From: Mucilaginibacter defluvii
GTDB taxonomy: Bacteria > Bacteroidota > Bacteroidia > Sphingobacteriales > Sphingobacteriaceae
Direction of reading: 5' to 3'
Assembly: GCF_039543225.1 (NCBI RefSeq)
Contig: NZ_BAABJI010000001.1
Span: 461,193-525,192 of the forward strand
Length of the DNA stretch: 64,000 bases
Under the pieces are notes generated by a model. It did not search any database and was not told the DNA's origin. It saw only the letters and a list, made by a program, of their open reading frames with translations. The position numbers and the translations under genes were made by a program. Shown here piece after piece: positions 37,180 to 45,656 of this stretch; positions within the stretch are counted from its first letter, which is position 1; every line of letters starts with the position of its first letter.

Positions 37180-38020
37180 TTAACTGCCAACCGTTGATGT
37201 CTCATGAGATAGCCGTTCAATGCGGTCGTAATAATTTACATACATTTGTAATTGTCCGATGTCCTGATGGGTGATCTTGTGGGTTTTAATTTCTATGATC
37301 ACAAAGCATTGTAGTAATCTGTTGTAGAAAACCAGATCGACGAAGAAGTCATCGCCGTCCAGATGAATACGCTTTTGCCTGGCTACAAAAGAGAATCCAT
37401 TACTAAGTTCCAGCATGGACTCCTGAAGGTGGGTTATTAGCGCACTTCAAGATCCTTTTCATAATAAGATGTTTCTGTTTTCAACCCTAAAAATTCCAGG
37501 ATCATAGGGTCCTTTACTATATCCTCTGGCTTTTAAGGGCGCTGCTCGTTTCTGGCGACTGAAAGAACCTTTTCCTTATCTAAACTCAGTAAAAGCCTTT
37601 CATAAAGCTGACTATTGATCTGCCGCTCCATTTGACGAAAGGACCAGTTGTTTTTGATGGTTTCCAGCTGATAGAACTCTCGCTTTCTGTGTTTGATACT
37701 GTCATTAGTCTGGAATAATGTGACCAGCTCAATTGTGCAGACAGTGTCTGAACAATTGGAAATCCTCTATAAAACTGGCGAAATAGATTAAGATTTCGAG
37801 CAGAGTAACCTCGTCCGAATTGTGGTTGTAGCTGTTCTGCCAGGAATCGGATCAGTTGAGTTCCGTACTCCGCACGGTTTGCACCATGCTGTCCTCATCA
37901 AATATTCGCTTACCGATATGCCAATACATGACAACTCTTTCATGGTCGACCGCCCGCACCGCCGCCCCCCGGGCATCAGTGATTGCTTTAATTTCATTGA
38001 CGAAGGTGAGGTTTCGAAAT
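37180..38020 (-). pseudogene. YhcG/DUF1016 PDDEXK nuclease, multiply broken
   Basis: Pieces in three frames line up in order with a YhcG-type protein: NEIKAITDARGAAVRAVDHE, VVMYWHIGKRIFDED, AEQLQPQFGRGY, then SRLMTVSN, and the C-terminal nuclease core FFVDLVFYNRLLQCFVIIEI (37180-37416). Between them lie at least two frameshifts and one in-frame TAA (in the stretch reading NEQRP-stop-KPEDIVKDPM). The PDDEXK residues survive, but the gene cannot make one protein. Related genes are DNA-acting defence or mobile-element cargo. It is joined at its N-terminus to the integrase fragment next to it. Confidence 0.75.
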
Positions 38021-38522
38021 CGGTAACAAAAGAGTAATCGATGGATTCCAGATAGGGGGCCGCTTTTTATAACGCCATGCAATGTATTCAGCTGTCTTTC
38101 TGCGGACGGTTCTGTATTTGGTCAGTGTCGCTTTTACAAAATCTTTGTCGAGCAGTATCTCCAGCTTTGCATTATGTTCATTAAATACTTCCAGCAGCAT
38201 CCGGTGTATTTCACCCTCCCCAGTATACTTTTGTTTAATCTTGTCCGCGGTAATCAAGTCGTTATTTCTTTTCAGGTCGTCAAAGACACGCCTTATTTCG
38301 TTCGTTGCCTCCATAATTTGTGTGTTAACGTCTCAATCTTCAGAACCGTTGCCCCCGGAGGTAGCCGGTTTCAGCATCCCATTTTCTGGGATCGACCTTT
38401 CTGCCAGGCGAAATCTCTGCACGTTTGCTGAGATAGGTAATTCTTGCGTACAAGGGTAGCATACCCTGTGAATCTTTTTTTCTTTTATCAGCCCATATCA
38501 GGGACTGAAAACTTCTGTGCAT
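38020..38522 (-). pseudogene. Tyrosine integrase, 5' fragment with frameshifts (island A)
   Basis: The 60-aa piece at 38340-38522 (ADKRKKDSQGMLPLYARITY, AEISPGRKVDPRKWDAETG) is the N-terminal arm-binding domain of Bacteroidota tyrosine integrases, comparable to the intact protein at 60854. After a frameshift near 38330, 38080-38314 gives the SAM-like core (KYTGEGEIHRMLLEVFNEHN). After another shift comes IDYSFVTDFE, where it breaks into the YhcG relic. The catalytic domain with the Arg-His-Tyr residues is gone. It faces the tRNA tail at 39021, as the intact integrase faces tRNA-Asp. Confidence 0.75.
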
Positions 38523-38965
38523 TTTTCATTTGATTGAATTTAAAATACCTGAAAATTTTCTTGGACGAGAAATTCTTTTTCGCAGCCAATTTTTACTTGT
38601 TCAAGCTATTTAAAACCAATCAATTAACCTCATTATCGGTGACCTTTTATAAGGGAAAAATAGGTCACCGAAATAGTCACTAAAGTCCCGTTTTTCATGA
38701 TTTTTGACGGGACTAGATCCCTCGGACTAATCGGAACCGCAACCCATTTGATATCATGCGCTCCAAGAATTTATTCGAACCGTTTTGTTATCCTGAAATT
38801 TGCGGTAAATTGAGACGTTTTGAGCATTAATTTGTGATCGCAAGTGACTGTATTGCAATTAGTTGATGATTGATTTGATGACTAAATTAGGCCTTCTGAA
38901 CCAGTCACCGAATAGGTCTCTGGCCGAGTCATAAACCTTGAGGAGAAATGCGTTTTTTTAGCAAA
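38523..38965. other. Non-coding end of island A with repeated GTCACCGAA motifs
   Basis: No gene. AGTCACCGAATAGGTC at 38903-38918 matches AAGTCACCGAATTGGTC at 13664-13680, at the opposite inner end of island A. A third copy, GGTCACCGAAATAGTCAC, is at 38663-38680. These could be integrase arm-binding sites or part of the attachment region (inference). Confidence 0.45.
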
Positions 38966-39000
38966 AAAAAACGCTCAGACCAGAAATCTAAGCGTTTTTA
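38966..39000 (-). terminator. tRNA-type terminator beside the middle tRNA tail
   Basis: AAAAACGCTCAGA / TCTAAGCGTTTTT with one mismatch, with nine A on the left (U run on the minus strand). It follows the tRNA tail at 39021-39034 when read on the minus strand, matching the tRNA-tail/terminator arrangement at 13538-13614 and 62291-62369. Confidence 0.6.
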
Positions 39001-39020
39001 CAAAGCCTTTCGGCTCTCTA

Positions 39021-39034
39021 AGCGGAATGGACGG
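39021..39034 (-). repeat. tRNA-Asp 3' tail copy (att site between islands A and B)
   Basis: AGCGGAATGGACGG is identical to 62346-62359, the 3' end of the tRNA-Asp gene. It is also shared, with two changes, at 13590. The preceding CTCTCTA is shared with the 13583-13589 region but not with the intact tRNA. The rest of a tRNA is absent. Best read as the left attachment site of island B and right end of A. Confidence 0.65.
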
Positions 39035-39475
39035 CTCCGTAACCCTGTCCATTTATGTGCTGTTATTCAGTATTTTACCAATTTTCAACTACTGTACTCC
39101 CGAATTTTTTCTGAGCAAAGACAATAGCATTCAATATCAAATGATACTAACAAAAATAAGAAAAACCGGCAAATAGTAGCCAATTGTTACCATGATTAAA
39201 ACATAGGGACATTAAGTGCTGGTGTGATTGGCGGCCATGCTATTGAACTCACCATTCTTTATTCATTACTTAAGCAACCAAAAGCGCTAGCCGGGTAAAA
39301 TGTCAGGGCCGGGGCGCAACCGCTGAAAGCGGACAACCGCGCCACGCTTGTATAGCCTTGACTTTTTGTCCCGGCGGTGGGCTATCTTTGCGTTTGTGGT
39401 GAATAAGATAAATGGAATTTTTATTGGAATTATTTATGTTTAGAGAAGATCATTGGGTATTTACCTGGCAATATT
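39035..39475. other. Left end of island B, no complete gene
   Basis: A plus-strand frame (about 39200-39299) reads LSAGVIGGHAIELTILYSLL to a stop without a start, possibly a gene tail. TATCTTTG at 39383-39390 with TTGA about 22 bases upstream resembles a Bacteroidota promoter pointing right, but no plus-strand gene follows. Probably a vestige of element sequence. Confidence 0.35.
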
Positions 39476-40669
39476 CTATTGCGCTTCCACTTCAACCGTT
39501 ACGATCTTGTTTACCATATAAGTTCTTCGGTCTTTATCATGCTGCATAGGCTGTGTAATTCCATTACTATCGGTTGCTCTCGACATTAGCTTATGCCGCT
39601 GTTGTCCCAGCGGAACCTCCCAGTTGTATTCCCAAAGCCGCCATGCAAACCTAACTGACTTGCCTAATAACTTTGCCGGTTGCCAAGTTTTACCTTCATC
39701 GAAGCTAAGCTCTACCTTTACGATTTCGCTTTCGCCGCACCAGGCCGCACCATGCACCCGGTATATTTTACCTGCAGGGATCACTTCGCTTAGCGCTGGT
39801 CTGGCGATCTCTGCTTTTACCTGTACTTCGGTAACTGCGGTCAGTGTCGGCTGTTCATCAGTGCGTTTCCAATATGCATATTCCAGGGTTTGCCAATAAC
39901 CTTCAAACGGCTTATTTACAGCTAATATCTTGGTTAACCATTTCACTGAAGCCATACCATACCAGCCCGGGATGATCGCCCTTACGGGGTACCCATGCTC
40001 AGGGCTAAGGTCCTTTCCGTTCATTTGATAGGCAAGGATCACCTCCGCCTGCATCGCTTTAGTAAGCGGTAGACTTCTGGCGAAGTGGATAGCACCGGGA
40101 GACTTGGGTTCTTCCGAAACTTCACCTTTATCTGCTCCTTCCAAGATGATCTCGACTGCTCCCTCTTTTATCCCAGCCTTTTCAAGTAACACAGCAAGTG
40201 GCACACCTGTCCATTCTGCATTCCCTACGGCACCCTGTTCCCACAACAAGCCTTTTACCTTTGGGGCCAAATTGGCGCGCCCATTTCCGGCGCACTCCAA
40301 TGTCGCCATCACTTTTTTTGCGGGCAAAGCACGTAACTCATCATAGGTGAGCGTGATCTCTTTATTAACATGCCCACCGATCGTCATTTTCCACTCTTTC
40401 GCCTGTAGCTTCGGGATTGGGAAATGAGTGCGTATAAAAAACTGATTGTTTGGTGTAATGGCTTCTGAAAGCATCGGAAAAGGGAATTCAAAATTGACCG
40501 GTTCCTTTTCCCTGATGATTAGGCCCGGGAAGGATGGTTCAGATCCTTTATCTGCGTTACTCGCTGAAGCGATTCCCGGAATGATTGCGGTTGCCATGAC
40601 GGGAACTGTCCCTTTCAGGAAAGCACGTCGTCCGTTATTGTTCGTTCCGTTATTTTGCGCCTTATCCAT
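39476..40669 (-). CDS. Molybdopterin-dependent sulfite oxidase/dehydrogenase, periplasmic
   Basis: 397 aa. NGRRAFLKGTVPVMATAIIP is a Tat signal. The oxidoreductase molybdopterin domain (~60-270) has the Mo-ligand Cys in ATLECAGNGR, followed by HGYPVRAIIPGWYGMASVKW, and a Mo-co dimerisation domain (~285-397: VHGAAWCGESEIVKVELSFD) completes the sulfite oxidase fold. It oxidises sulfite to sulfate, passing electrons to a cytochrome c such as that encoded at 42059. It is the only minus-strand enzyme at the left of the sulfur cluster. Confidence 0.88.
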   Translation of the reverse strand: MDKAQNNGTNNNGRRAFLKGTVPVMATAIIPGIASASNADKGSEPSFPGLIIREKEPVNFEFPFPMLSEAITPNNQFFIRTHFPIPKLQAKEWKMTIGGHVNKEITLTYDELRALPAKKVMATLECAGNGRANLAPKVKGLLWEQGAVGNAEWTGVPLAVLLEKAGIKEGAVEIILEGADKGEVSEEPKSPGAIHFARSLPLTKAMQAEVILAYQMNGKDLSPEHGYPVRAIIPGWYGMASVKWLTKILAVNKPFEGYWQTLEYAYWKRTDEQPTLTAVTEVQVKAEIARPALSEVIPAGKIYRVHGAAWCGESEIVKVELSFDEGKTWQPAKLLGKSVRFAWRLWEYNWEVPLGQQRHKLMSRATDSNGITQPMQHDKDRRTYMVNKIVTVEVEAQ

Positions 40670-40783
40670 AATTGACCGATTTTGATTGGAGTGTTAAATA
40701 ATTAAGGATCGGCAGTGCATTTTGTTTGAACAGGCAATCTCGACCGGTTGCCAACAAATCAGCTTTTCAATTGCTTAGATCTT

Positions 40784-41179
40784 ATGGAAATACCAAGCGC
40801 AAACACGAACAAAGAAAAGATCAATCCCGGTGATCATCTGGCCAATGAACGCACCTTTTTGGCCTGGATCAGGACAAGTATCGCTTTAATGGGTTTTGGG
40901 TTTGTAGTCGTAAAATTCAGCTTGTTCGTCAAGCAATTATCCCTCGTTATTACTGACAAGATCGTTCTGCCAGGGAAGGGCTTTTCCGCGACCATCGGGA
41001 TCATACTCGTCGCTATCGGTGCCCTGATGGCCTTGTTAAGTTATTTCAGGTATCGACGTATTGAAAAACAATTGCTTAGAAATACCTACTTTCCTTCGTT
41101 CGCCTTATCGCTTTTGCTGACCGTTGCGATAGTACTGGTCAGCGGGTTGCTGCTTTGGTATCTTTTACCCAATACCTGA
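40784..41179 (+). CDS. DUF202 (YidH-family) membrane protein
   Basis: 131 aa from the ATG at 40784 (MEIPSANTNK). A TTG 36 bases upstream is less likely. DUF202 signature LANERTFLAWIRTSIALMGF (~18-37), three helices. Function unknown. Divergent from the sulfite oxidase gene and perhaps sharing its promoter region. Confidence 0.8.
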   Translation: MEIPSANTNKEKINPGDHLANERTFLAWIRTSIALMGFGFVVVKFSLFVKQLSLVITDKIVLPGKGFSATIGIILVAIGALMALLSYFRYRRIEKQLLRNTYFPSFALSLLLTVAIVLVSGLLLWYLLPNT

Positions 41180-41224
41180 TAAACTCCTTGTGGAACAATT
41201 TCTATGCTTTATGGTTAAATAAAC

Positions 41225-41449
41225 ATGGGAATACATTCTGAATTTATGGTATCCGCTACGATACCTGGCGGTTCCGATCAGCAATATAAAGTGACGCACC
41301 AGGACGAAACATTTGCCGTGGAGACAGATAGCGGAACGATCACACTTATAAATAATGGTGATAATTCATGGAGTATTGTTAACGGTGATATCTCGCAAGA
41401 GTCCGCCAATATTATTGGGCAGGCTATTGAAGACCATTATCAGAAGTAA
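41225..41449 (+). CDS. Small hypothetical protein
   Basis: 74 aa, beta-rich (GGSDQQYKVTHQDETFAVET, TITLINNGDNSWSIVNGDIS). No signal, no recognised family. Starts 45 bases after the DUF202 gene, same strand. Confidence 0.5.
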   Translation: MGIHSEFMVSATIPGGSDQQYKVTHQDETFAVETDSGTITLINNGDNSWSIVNGDISQESANIIGQAIEDHYQK

Positions 41450-41460
41450 TTCTTTCTGAA

Positions 41461-41913
41461 CTATCGCTCAAGCCTTTCGATCATCTTCTTCATTTGTATG
41501 ATCTCTGCCTGCTGTGCCTTAACAATACTATCCGCCAGTTTGCGCACCTCCGGGTCTTTGAGTTCGGCGTTTTTACTGGTCAGGACCGCTATAGAGTGAT
41601 GCGGTATCATGCCCTTCATCCACTGGATATCGCCCACAGCGATTTGAAGTCTTACGCCCCATAAGGCAGTGCCGAAAATGACAATACTGAATACCATGAT
41701 CAAAAAATTCTTCTTTCGATCGGTATACATATTGCGCATCATCATCAACATTAGAACAGCCATCGGGCAGATCATCAGTAAGGTCATGTAAAATCTGGTC
41801 AGGTTAAGATAAATATGATCCCACTCATACACATTAAGATACATAACGGCATACATGATCATGAATGACAGCGCAAGCATGATCAGGAAACGTGTATAGA
41901 CTTTTTTATTCAT
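41461..41913 (-). CDS. DUF305-type membrane protein
   Basis: 150 aa from the ATG at 41913 (a further 15 residues are possible from 41958). Three N-terminal helices are followed by the DUF305 core MKGMIPHHSIAVLTSKNAEL and QQAEIIQMKKMIE. DUF305 proteins are ferritin-like helical bundles with conserved His and Met (MIPHH), often linked to metal or copper handling. Converges with the preceding small gene. Confidence 0.75.
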   Translation of the reverse strand: MNKKVYTRFLIMLALSFMIMYAVMYLNVYEWDHIYLNLTRFYMTLLMICPMAVLMLMMMRNMYTDRKKNFLIMVFSIVIFGTALWGVRLQIAVGDIQWMKGMIPHHSIAVLTSKNAELKDPEVRKLADSIVKAQQAEIIQMKKMIERLER

Positions 41914-42058
41914 GATCGATCTTTTATGGTAAAACCCAACTGTTTCTAAAATGTTCATTTGTTAAGATACCATAACCACAGGTTATCAATCATCAAATTT
42001 TGTGATATAACTTCAGCCTTTTTCGCTTGTACTTTTGATGTATCAACCAACAAACAAA

Positions 42059-43165
42059 ATGAAACAGCAAGACGAAAATAGAGAAGTGACCAAAGCCTTG
42101 GTAAAAGTATCAAAGGCCTTAATTACCGTAAGTGTTTTGTTTGCGGTTTGTATAATAGTGGTGATCGTGACATTGATAGTACCAACTGGTCATTTACCTG
42201 GTAAGGATTCCCAGAAGATAAATGGCAGATCCGACCAACCAGTTACCATTCCATCTACCGAAGCCTCTGCCGGTACGACACCACGCCCTATTCCGGCTGA
42301 TGCATGGAAAGCTCCAAATGATAATACGATACCTGCCGGTAAAGATGGCGAGATGATCAAATATGGCAGGGAGCTTGTAGCACATACCGCCAGATATTTT
42401 GGCCCTCAAGGCAGCATCGCGAAGATCACTAACGGGATGAATTGTCAGAACTGCCACCTTGATGCCGGGTCACGCCTTTTCGGTAATAATTATGCCAGCT
42501 TTATTGCTAGTTATCCAAAACTGAGCAACAGGAGTGGCAGGGTGGAGCAGCCTGAAGAACGCATCGCTGAATGCTTCGAGCGTAGTTTGGCCGGTAAAGT
42601 ACCTAACCCATCCAGTAAAGAGATCCAGGCCATGTTGGCTTACATGAAGTGGATCGGCAAGGACGTAAAGAAAGGTCAGAAACTATTTGGAAATGCAACA
42701 GAAAAGCTGGCATTCATGGACCAGGCAGCAGACCCGGCCAAGGGCAAGGAAGTGTTTATGATGAAATGCCAAAGCTGCCATGGTGCTAATGGCGAGGGCC
42801 TGCTTAACGCCGATAAAAAAACCTACGCCAATCCGCCGTTATGGGGAAAGCACAGCTATAACGATGGCGCAGGCATGTACAGGCTGACCAATTTTGCAGG
42901 TTTTGTGAAAAACAATATGCCATATGGCGCTTCATATCATAGTCCGCAATTAACAGATGAAGAGGCCTGGAACGTTGGCGCCTTTGTTAACTCCCAGCCG
43001 CGCCCTCATAAGGATCAGCAACATGACTGGAAAGACCTGAAAAAGAAACCGATCGATTTCCCGTTCGGGCCTTACGCCGACCAGTTCAGCGAGAAGCAGC
43101 ATAAATACGGGCCGTTCAAACCCATCAAAGACGCACAAAAACAAGCATCAATCATCAAATCATAA
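42059..43165 (+). CDS. Diheme cytochrome c, thiosulfate dehydrogenase (TsdA)-like
   Basis: 368 aa from the ATG at 42059. TTG 42035 and ATG 42038 also fit. One membrane anchor (~18-43), then two cytochrome c domains with CQNCH (in NGMNCQNCHLDAGSR) and CQSCH (MMKCQSCHGANGEG). FGNNYASFIASYPKLSNRSG and GEGLLN fit the TsdA/SoxA-type layout, so oxidation of thiosulfate to tetrathionate or electron transfer from sulfite oxidase is likely. The following DsrE gene is 10 bases on. Confidence 0.75.
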   Translation: MKQQDENREVTKALVKVSKALITVSVLFAVCIIVVIVTLIVPTGHLPGKDSQKINGRSDQPVTIPSTEASAGTTPRPIPADAWKAPNDNTIPAGKDGEMIKYGRELVAHTARYFGPQGSIAKITNGMNCQNCHLDAGSRLFGNNYASFIASYPKLSNRSGRVEQPEERIAECFERSLAGKVPNPSSKEIQAMLAYMKWIGKDVKKGQKLFGNATEKLAFMDQAADPAKGKEVFMMKCQSCHGANGEGLLNADKKTYANPPLWGKHSYNDGAGMYRLTNFAGFVKNNMPYGASYHSPQLTDEEAWNVGAFVNSQPRPHKDQQHDWKDLKKKPIDFPFGPYADQFSEKQHKYGPFKPIKDAQKQASIIKS

Positions 43166-43175
43166 AATAAGAACC

Positions 43176-43634
43176 ATGAAAAAGTACATCATCATTTTAG
43201 CAGCCTTCGCGCTGACCGCTTTCACAAAAACTGTTAAAGCACAACAAACCGATCCCGCCGCCTTTACGGGCGCAACCGCAAAGCTCAAGCATTACGATGC
43301 GCTTTACATCATCAATTCCGGCGATGATAAAAAGATCAAGGGGACGTTAAGGAACATCAATAACGCGCTGGAAGATCCAAGACTAAAAGGTAAACTCCAT
43401 GTTGAACTGATCGCTTTTGGTGACGGCGTGGCTGTTTACATGAAAAGTAGCGCCTATGAGCAAACTTTAAAGGACCTACAGGCAAAGGGAGTGGTGCTGG
43501 CACAGTGCGATAACACGATCAAGGAAAGGAAAATTGACAAAGCCGACCTGTTTCCATTCATCTCCTATGTGCCGAGCGGCAACGGTGAGATCATCATCCG
43601 CCAATACGAAGGCTGGGCTACTGTACATCCCTAA
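43176..43634 (+). CDS. Exported DsrE-family protein
   Basis: 152 aa with a signal peptide ending VKAQQ (~24). DsrE fold: LYIINSGDDKKIKGTLRNIN, HVELIAFGDGVAVYM, and Cys in VVLAQCDNTIKE at the position used for sulfur transfer in the family. Part of a tight plus-strand operon of sulfur genes (42059-45332). Confidence 0.75.
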   Translation: MKKYIIILAAFALTAFTKTVKAQQTDPAAFTGATAKLKHYDALYIINSGDDKKIKGTLRNINNALEDPRLKGKLHVELIAFGDGVAVYMKSSAYEQTLKDLQAKGVVLAQCDNTIKERKIDKADLFPFISYVPSGNGEIIIRQYEGWATVHP

Positions 43635-43666
43635 TAAGCATCCTCATTCAATTTATATAAACCATC

Positions 43667-44587
43667 ATGAAATATCTTCAAAAAATAACATTTGCAATAA
43701 CAGCAATAACAGCCTTGAGTAGCCAGGTAAAAGCACAGGATCACCGATTTGATCCACCCTGGAATACCCCGCCTGAAAGCAAGGTGCAATTTACCGTCCC
43801 GGGAGTCGACAATGTACCCGATCTGTTCGGCGACATTAACGACCCGCAACTGGTGGTATTCTTTGCCGGAAATCAGTTCATGTGTATAGACGACCTGCTG
43901 GCCGCGTTCAAAAAACAATACCCGCAATACCAGCGTGTATTTGCCGAAACCTTGCCACCGGGCATACTGGCTAAGCAGATCATAGGTGGCAGCATTGTTA
44001 TTGGGAACATGCGTATCACCTTGAAACCCGATGTTTACACTGCAGGAAAAAGCCGGATCGATCAGATGCCGGAATATTTCAGCAAGACCGCACCTTATGC
44101 CTACAACCGTTTAGCTATTATGGTGCAAAAGGGTAATCCTAAAAAAGTGAAGGGATTGAAAGACCTTGGGCGTAACGATGTGCGTGTAAGCATGCCCAAT
44201 CCGGAGTGGGAAGGAATTGGTAAACGTATAGAGGAAGCTTATGTAAAAGTGGGCGGTGAAACCTTAAAAAATACGATCATGGATACCAAGGTTAAAAACG
44301 GCAAAACTTTTCTAACCCAGATACACCACAGGCAAACGCCAATGCGCATTATGTATCAACAGAGTGATGCTGCACCGGTATGGTACACCGAAGCCTATTA
44401 TCAGAAAATGATCGGTTACCCGGCAGATATGGTGGAGATCCCTGAGAAAGATAACATCAGCGCCACTTATGTGGCCGGACAATTAAAGGCCGCGCCGCAC
44501 GCGCAGGCTGCGCAGGATTTTATGGACTTTTTAGTAAGCCCGGTAGCCAAATCAATTTACCGGAAATATGGTTTTATAACAAAATAA
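43667..44587 (+). CDS. Periplasmic substrate-binding protein (ModA/PBP-II type)
   Basis: 306 aa, signal peptide ending KAQDH (~24). PBP type II: VVFFAGNQFMCIDDLLAAFK, GLKDLGRNDVRVSMPNPEWE, YPADMVEIPEKDNISATYVA, IYRKYGFI at the end, resembling molybdate/tungstate binding proteins. No ABC permease or ATPase gene is next to it, but a second binding protein is (gap 4 bases). It may deliver molybdate for the sulfite oxidase or serve as a sensor (inference). Confidence 0.7.
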   Translation: MKYLQKITFAITAITALSSQVKAQDHRFDPPWNTPPESKVQFTVPGVDNVPDLFGDINDPQLVVFFAGNQFMCIDDLLAAFKKQYPQYQRVFAETLPPGILAKQIIGGSIVIGNMRITLKPDVYTAGKSRIDQMPEYFSKTAPYAYNRLAIMVQKGNPKKVKGLKDLGRNDVRVSMPNPEWEGIGKRIEEAYVKVGGETLKNTIMDTKVKNGKTFLTQIHHRQTPMRIMYQQSDAAPVWYTEAYYQKMIGYPADMVEIPEKDNISATYVAGQLKAAPHAQAAQDFMDFLVSPVAKSIYRKYGFITK

Positions 44588-44591
44588 CAAT

Positions 44592-45332
44592 ATGAAAAGA
44601 TCGATCATTATCATAGTTCTCATGGCCAATGTAGCTGTGGCCTTCGCCCAAAAAGACACCCTTCACATTTACGGACCCGGCGGCCCGCTTTCAGCCATGC
44701 AGGATTGCGCTAAAGCATTCACCGCTAAAACAGGTATTCCTGTAAAAGTAACCGGTGGCCCGGAACCGAAGTGGCTTTCACAAGCGCAGGCAGACGGCGA
44801 TGTGATCTACGGCGGTGCGGAATATATGCTTACGCAGTTCATGCAAACCCATCCGGGAATGGTTGATGCAGCCACACGTGTGGAACTTTATAAAAGACGC
44901 GCGGCCATATTGGTAAGGTCGGGGAATCCAAAACAGATCACAAGTTTAAAAGATCTTGCCAAACCCGGTATAAAAGTGCTGGACGTGAACGGAGCCGGGC
45001 AGTTGGGCTTGTGGGAAGATATCGCCGGTAAAGAAAACCTGATCGGCGCGATACAAAAAAACATCGGCGGTTCCTACGCCAATACCGCGCTGGGCATCGA
45101 GGCCTGGAAGAAAGACAAAAGCTATGATGCCTGGATCACCTACGCATCGTGGCACAATAATTTGAAGGATGTTACGCAAGTTGTGGAATTGTCTTTGGCA
45201 TCACGCTTATATCGTGGTACGCCGGTAGCACTTACATCCAATACCAAACAGGCTACGCAAGCCAAACAGTTCATTCAGTTCTTGCAAAGTGTCGATGGCC
45301 ATGTGATATTTAAGAAATGGGGCTGGGAATAA
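44592..45332 (+). CDS. Periplasmic substrate-binding protein, second of a pair
   Basis: 246 aa with signal peptide ending AFAQK (~20). PBP-II features: YGPGGPLSAMQDCAKAFTAK, VRSGNPKQITSLKDLAKPGI, QFLQSVDGHVIFKKWGWE. ModA-like. Starts four bases after the previous binding-protein gene and ends the operon. Orphan like its neighbour, with no permease nearby. Confidence 0.7.
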   Translation: MKRSIIIIVLMANVAVAFAQKDTLHIYGPGGPLSAMQDCAKAFTAKTGIPVKVTGGPEPKWLSQAQADGDVIYGGAEYMLTQFMQTHPGMVDAATRVELYKRRAAILVRSGNPKQITSLKDLAKPGIKVLDVNGAGQLGLWEDIAGKENLIGAIQKNIGGSYANTALGIEAWKKDKSYDAWITYASWHNNLKDVTQVVELSLASRLYRGTPVALTSNTKQATQAKQFIQFLQSVDGHVIFKKWGWE

Positions 45333-45495
45333 AGCTCATATTTAAAACCCTAACATGAACTGAACGACAGAATCAGCCTGTTTTTGCCTTATATGCTTGA
45401 GCTGTTTTTCATAACCTTAGGCTATCAACCATCTGTTTTGACGATGAAAATGACTTGGTGTTATGATTGATCTTTGAGTTATAAGCAAAGAGATC

Positions 45496-45642
45496 ATGAA
45501 AACTATTCAACGTTATGTACATTATCAATTTGATGACCAAGCAATAATAATTGGCAACAAGGTTATAAATATAGCTGTATCAGTCATCGCCTTGGCAGCA
45601 GCTACTTTCCCATTTTTGTTGTTATTTTTCCGACTTAGCTAA
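45496..45642 (+). CDS. Possible 48-aa single-helix membrane protein
   Basis: ATG at 45496 preceded by AAAGAGATC. The encoded protein MKTIQRYVHYQFDDQAIIIG then has one hydrophobic helix (~24-44: INIAVSVIALAAATFPFLLL) and a stop at 45640-45642. It lies just before the LysR gene. Small size and no homologue known to me make this tentative. Confidence 0.4.
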   Translation: MKTIQRYVHYQFDDQAIIIGNKVINIAVSVIALAAATFPFLLLFFRLS

Positions 45643-45656
45643 TAACATTTATCAGT

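Larger units (their letters stand above)
13590..39034. mobile_element. Island A: decayed integrative element at tRNA-Asp
   Basis: Bounded on the left by a tRNA-Asp tail with terminator (13538-13614) and on the right by a second tail with terminator (38966-39034). The remains of a minus-strand tyrosine integrase (38020-38522) lie immediately inside the right end. Cargo includes a TonB-receptor operon, DUF421/GH13 genes, a dehydrogenase/transport cluster and an excisionase-like HTH gene. Many genes are truncated or frameshifted. The element is probably immobile. Boundaries are inferred from repeats, not from comparison with an empty site. Confidence 0.55.

Noticed and set aside
39357..39390. 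A plus-strand promoter (TTGA ... TATCTTTG)
   Set aside because: Elements fit loosely and no plus-strand gene follows before the convergent sulfite oxidase gene. Kept only as a remark in the intergenic entry.
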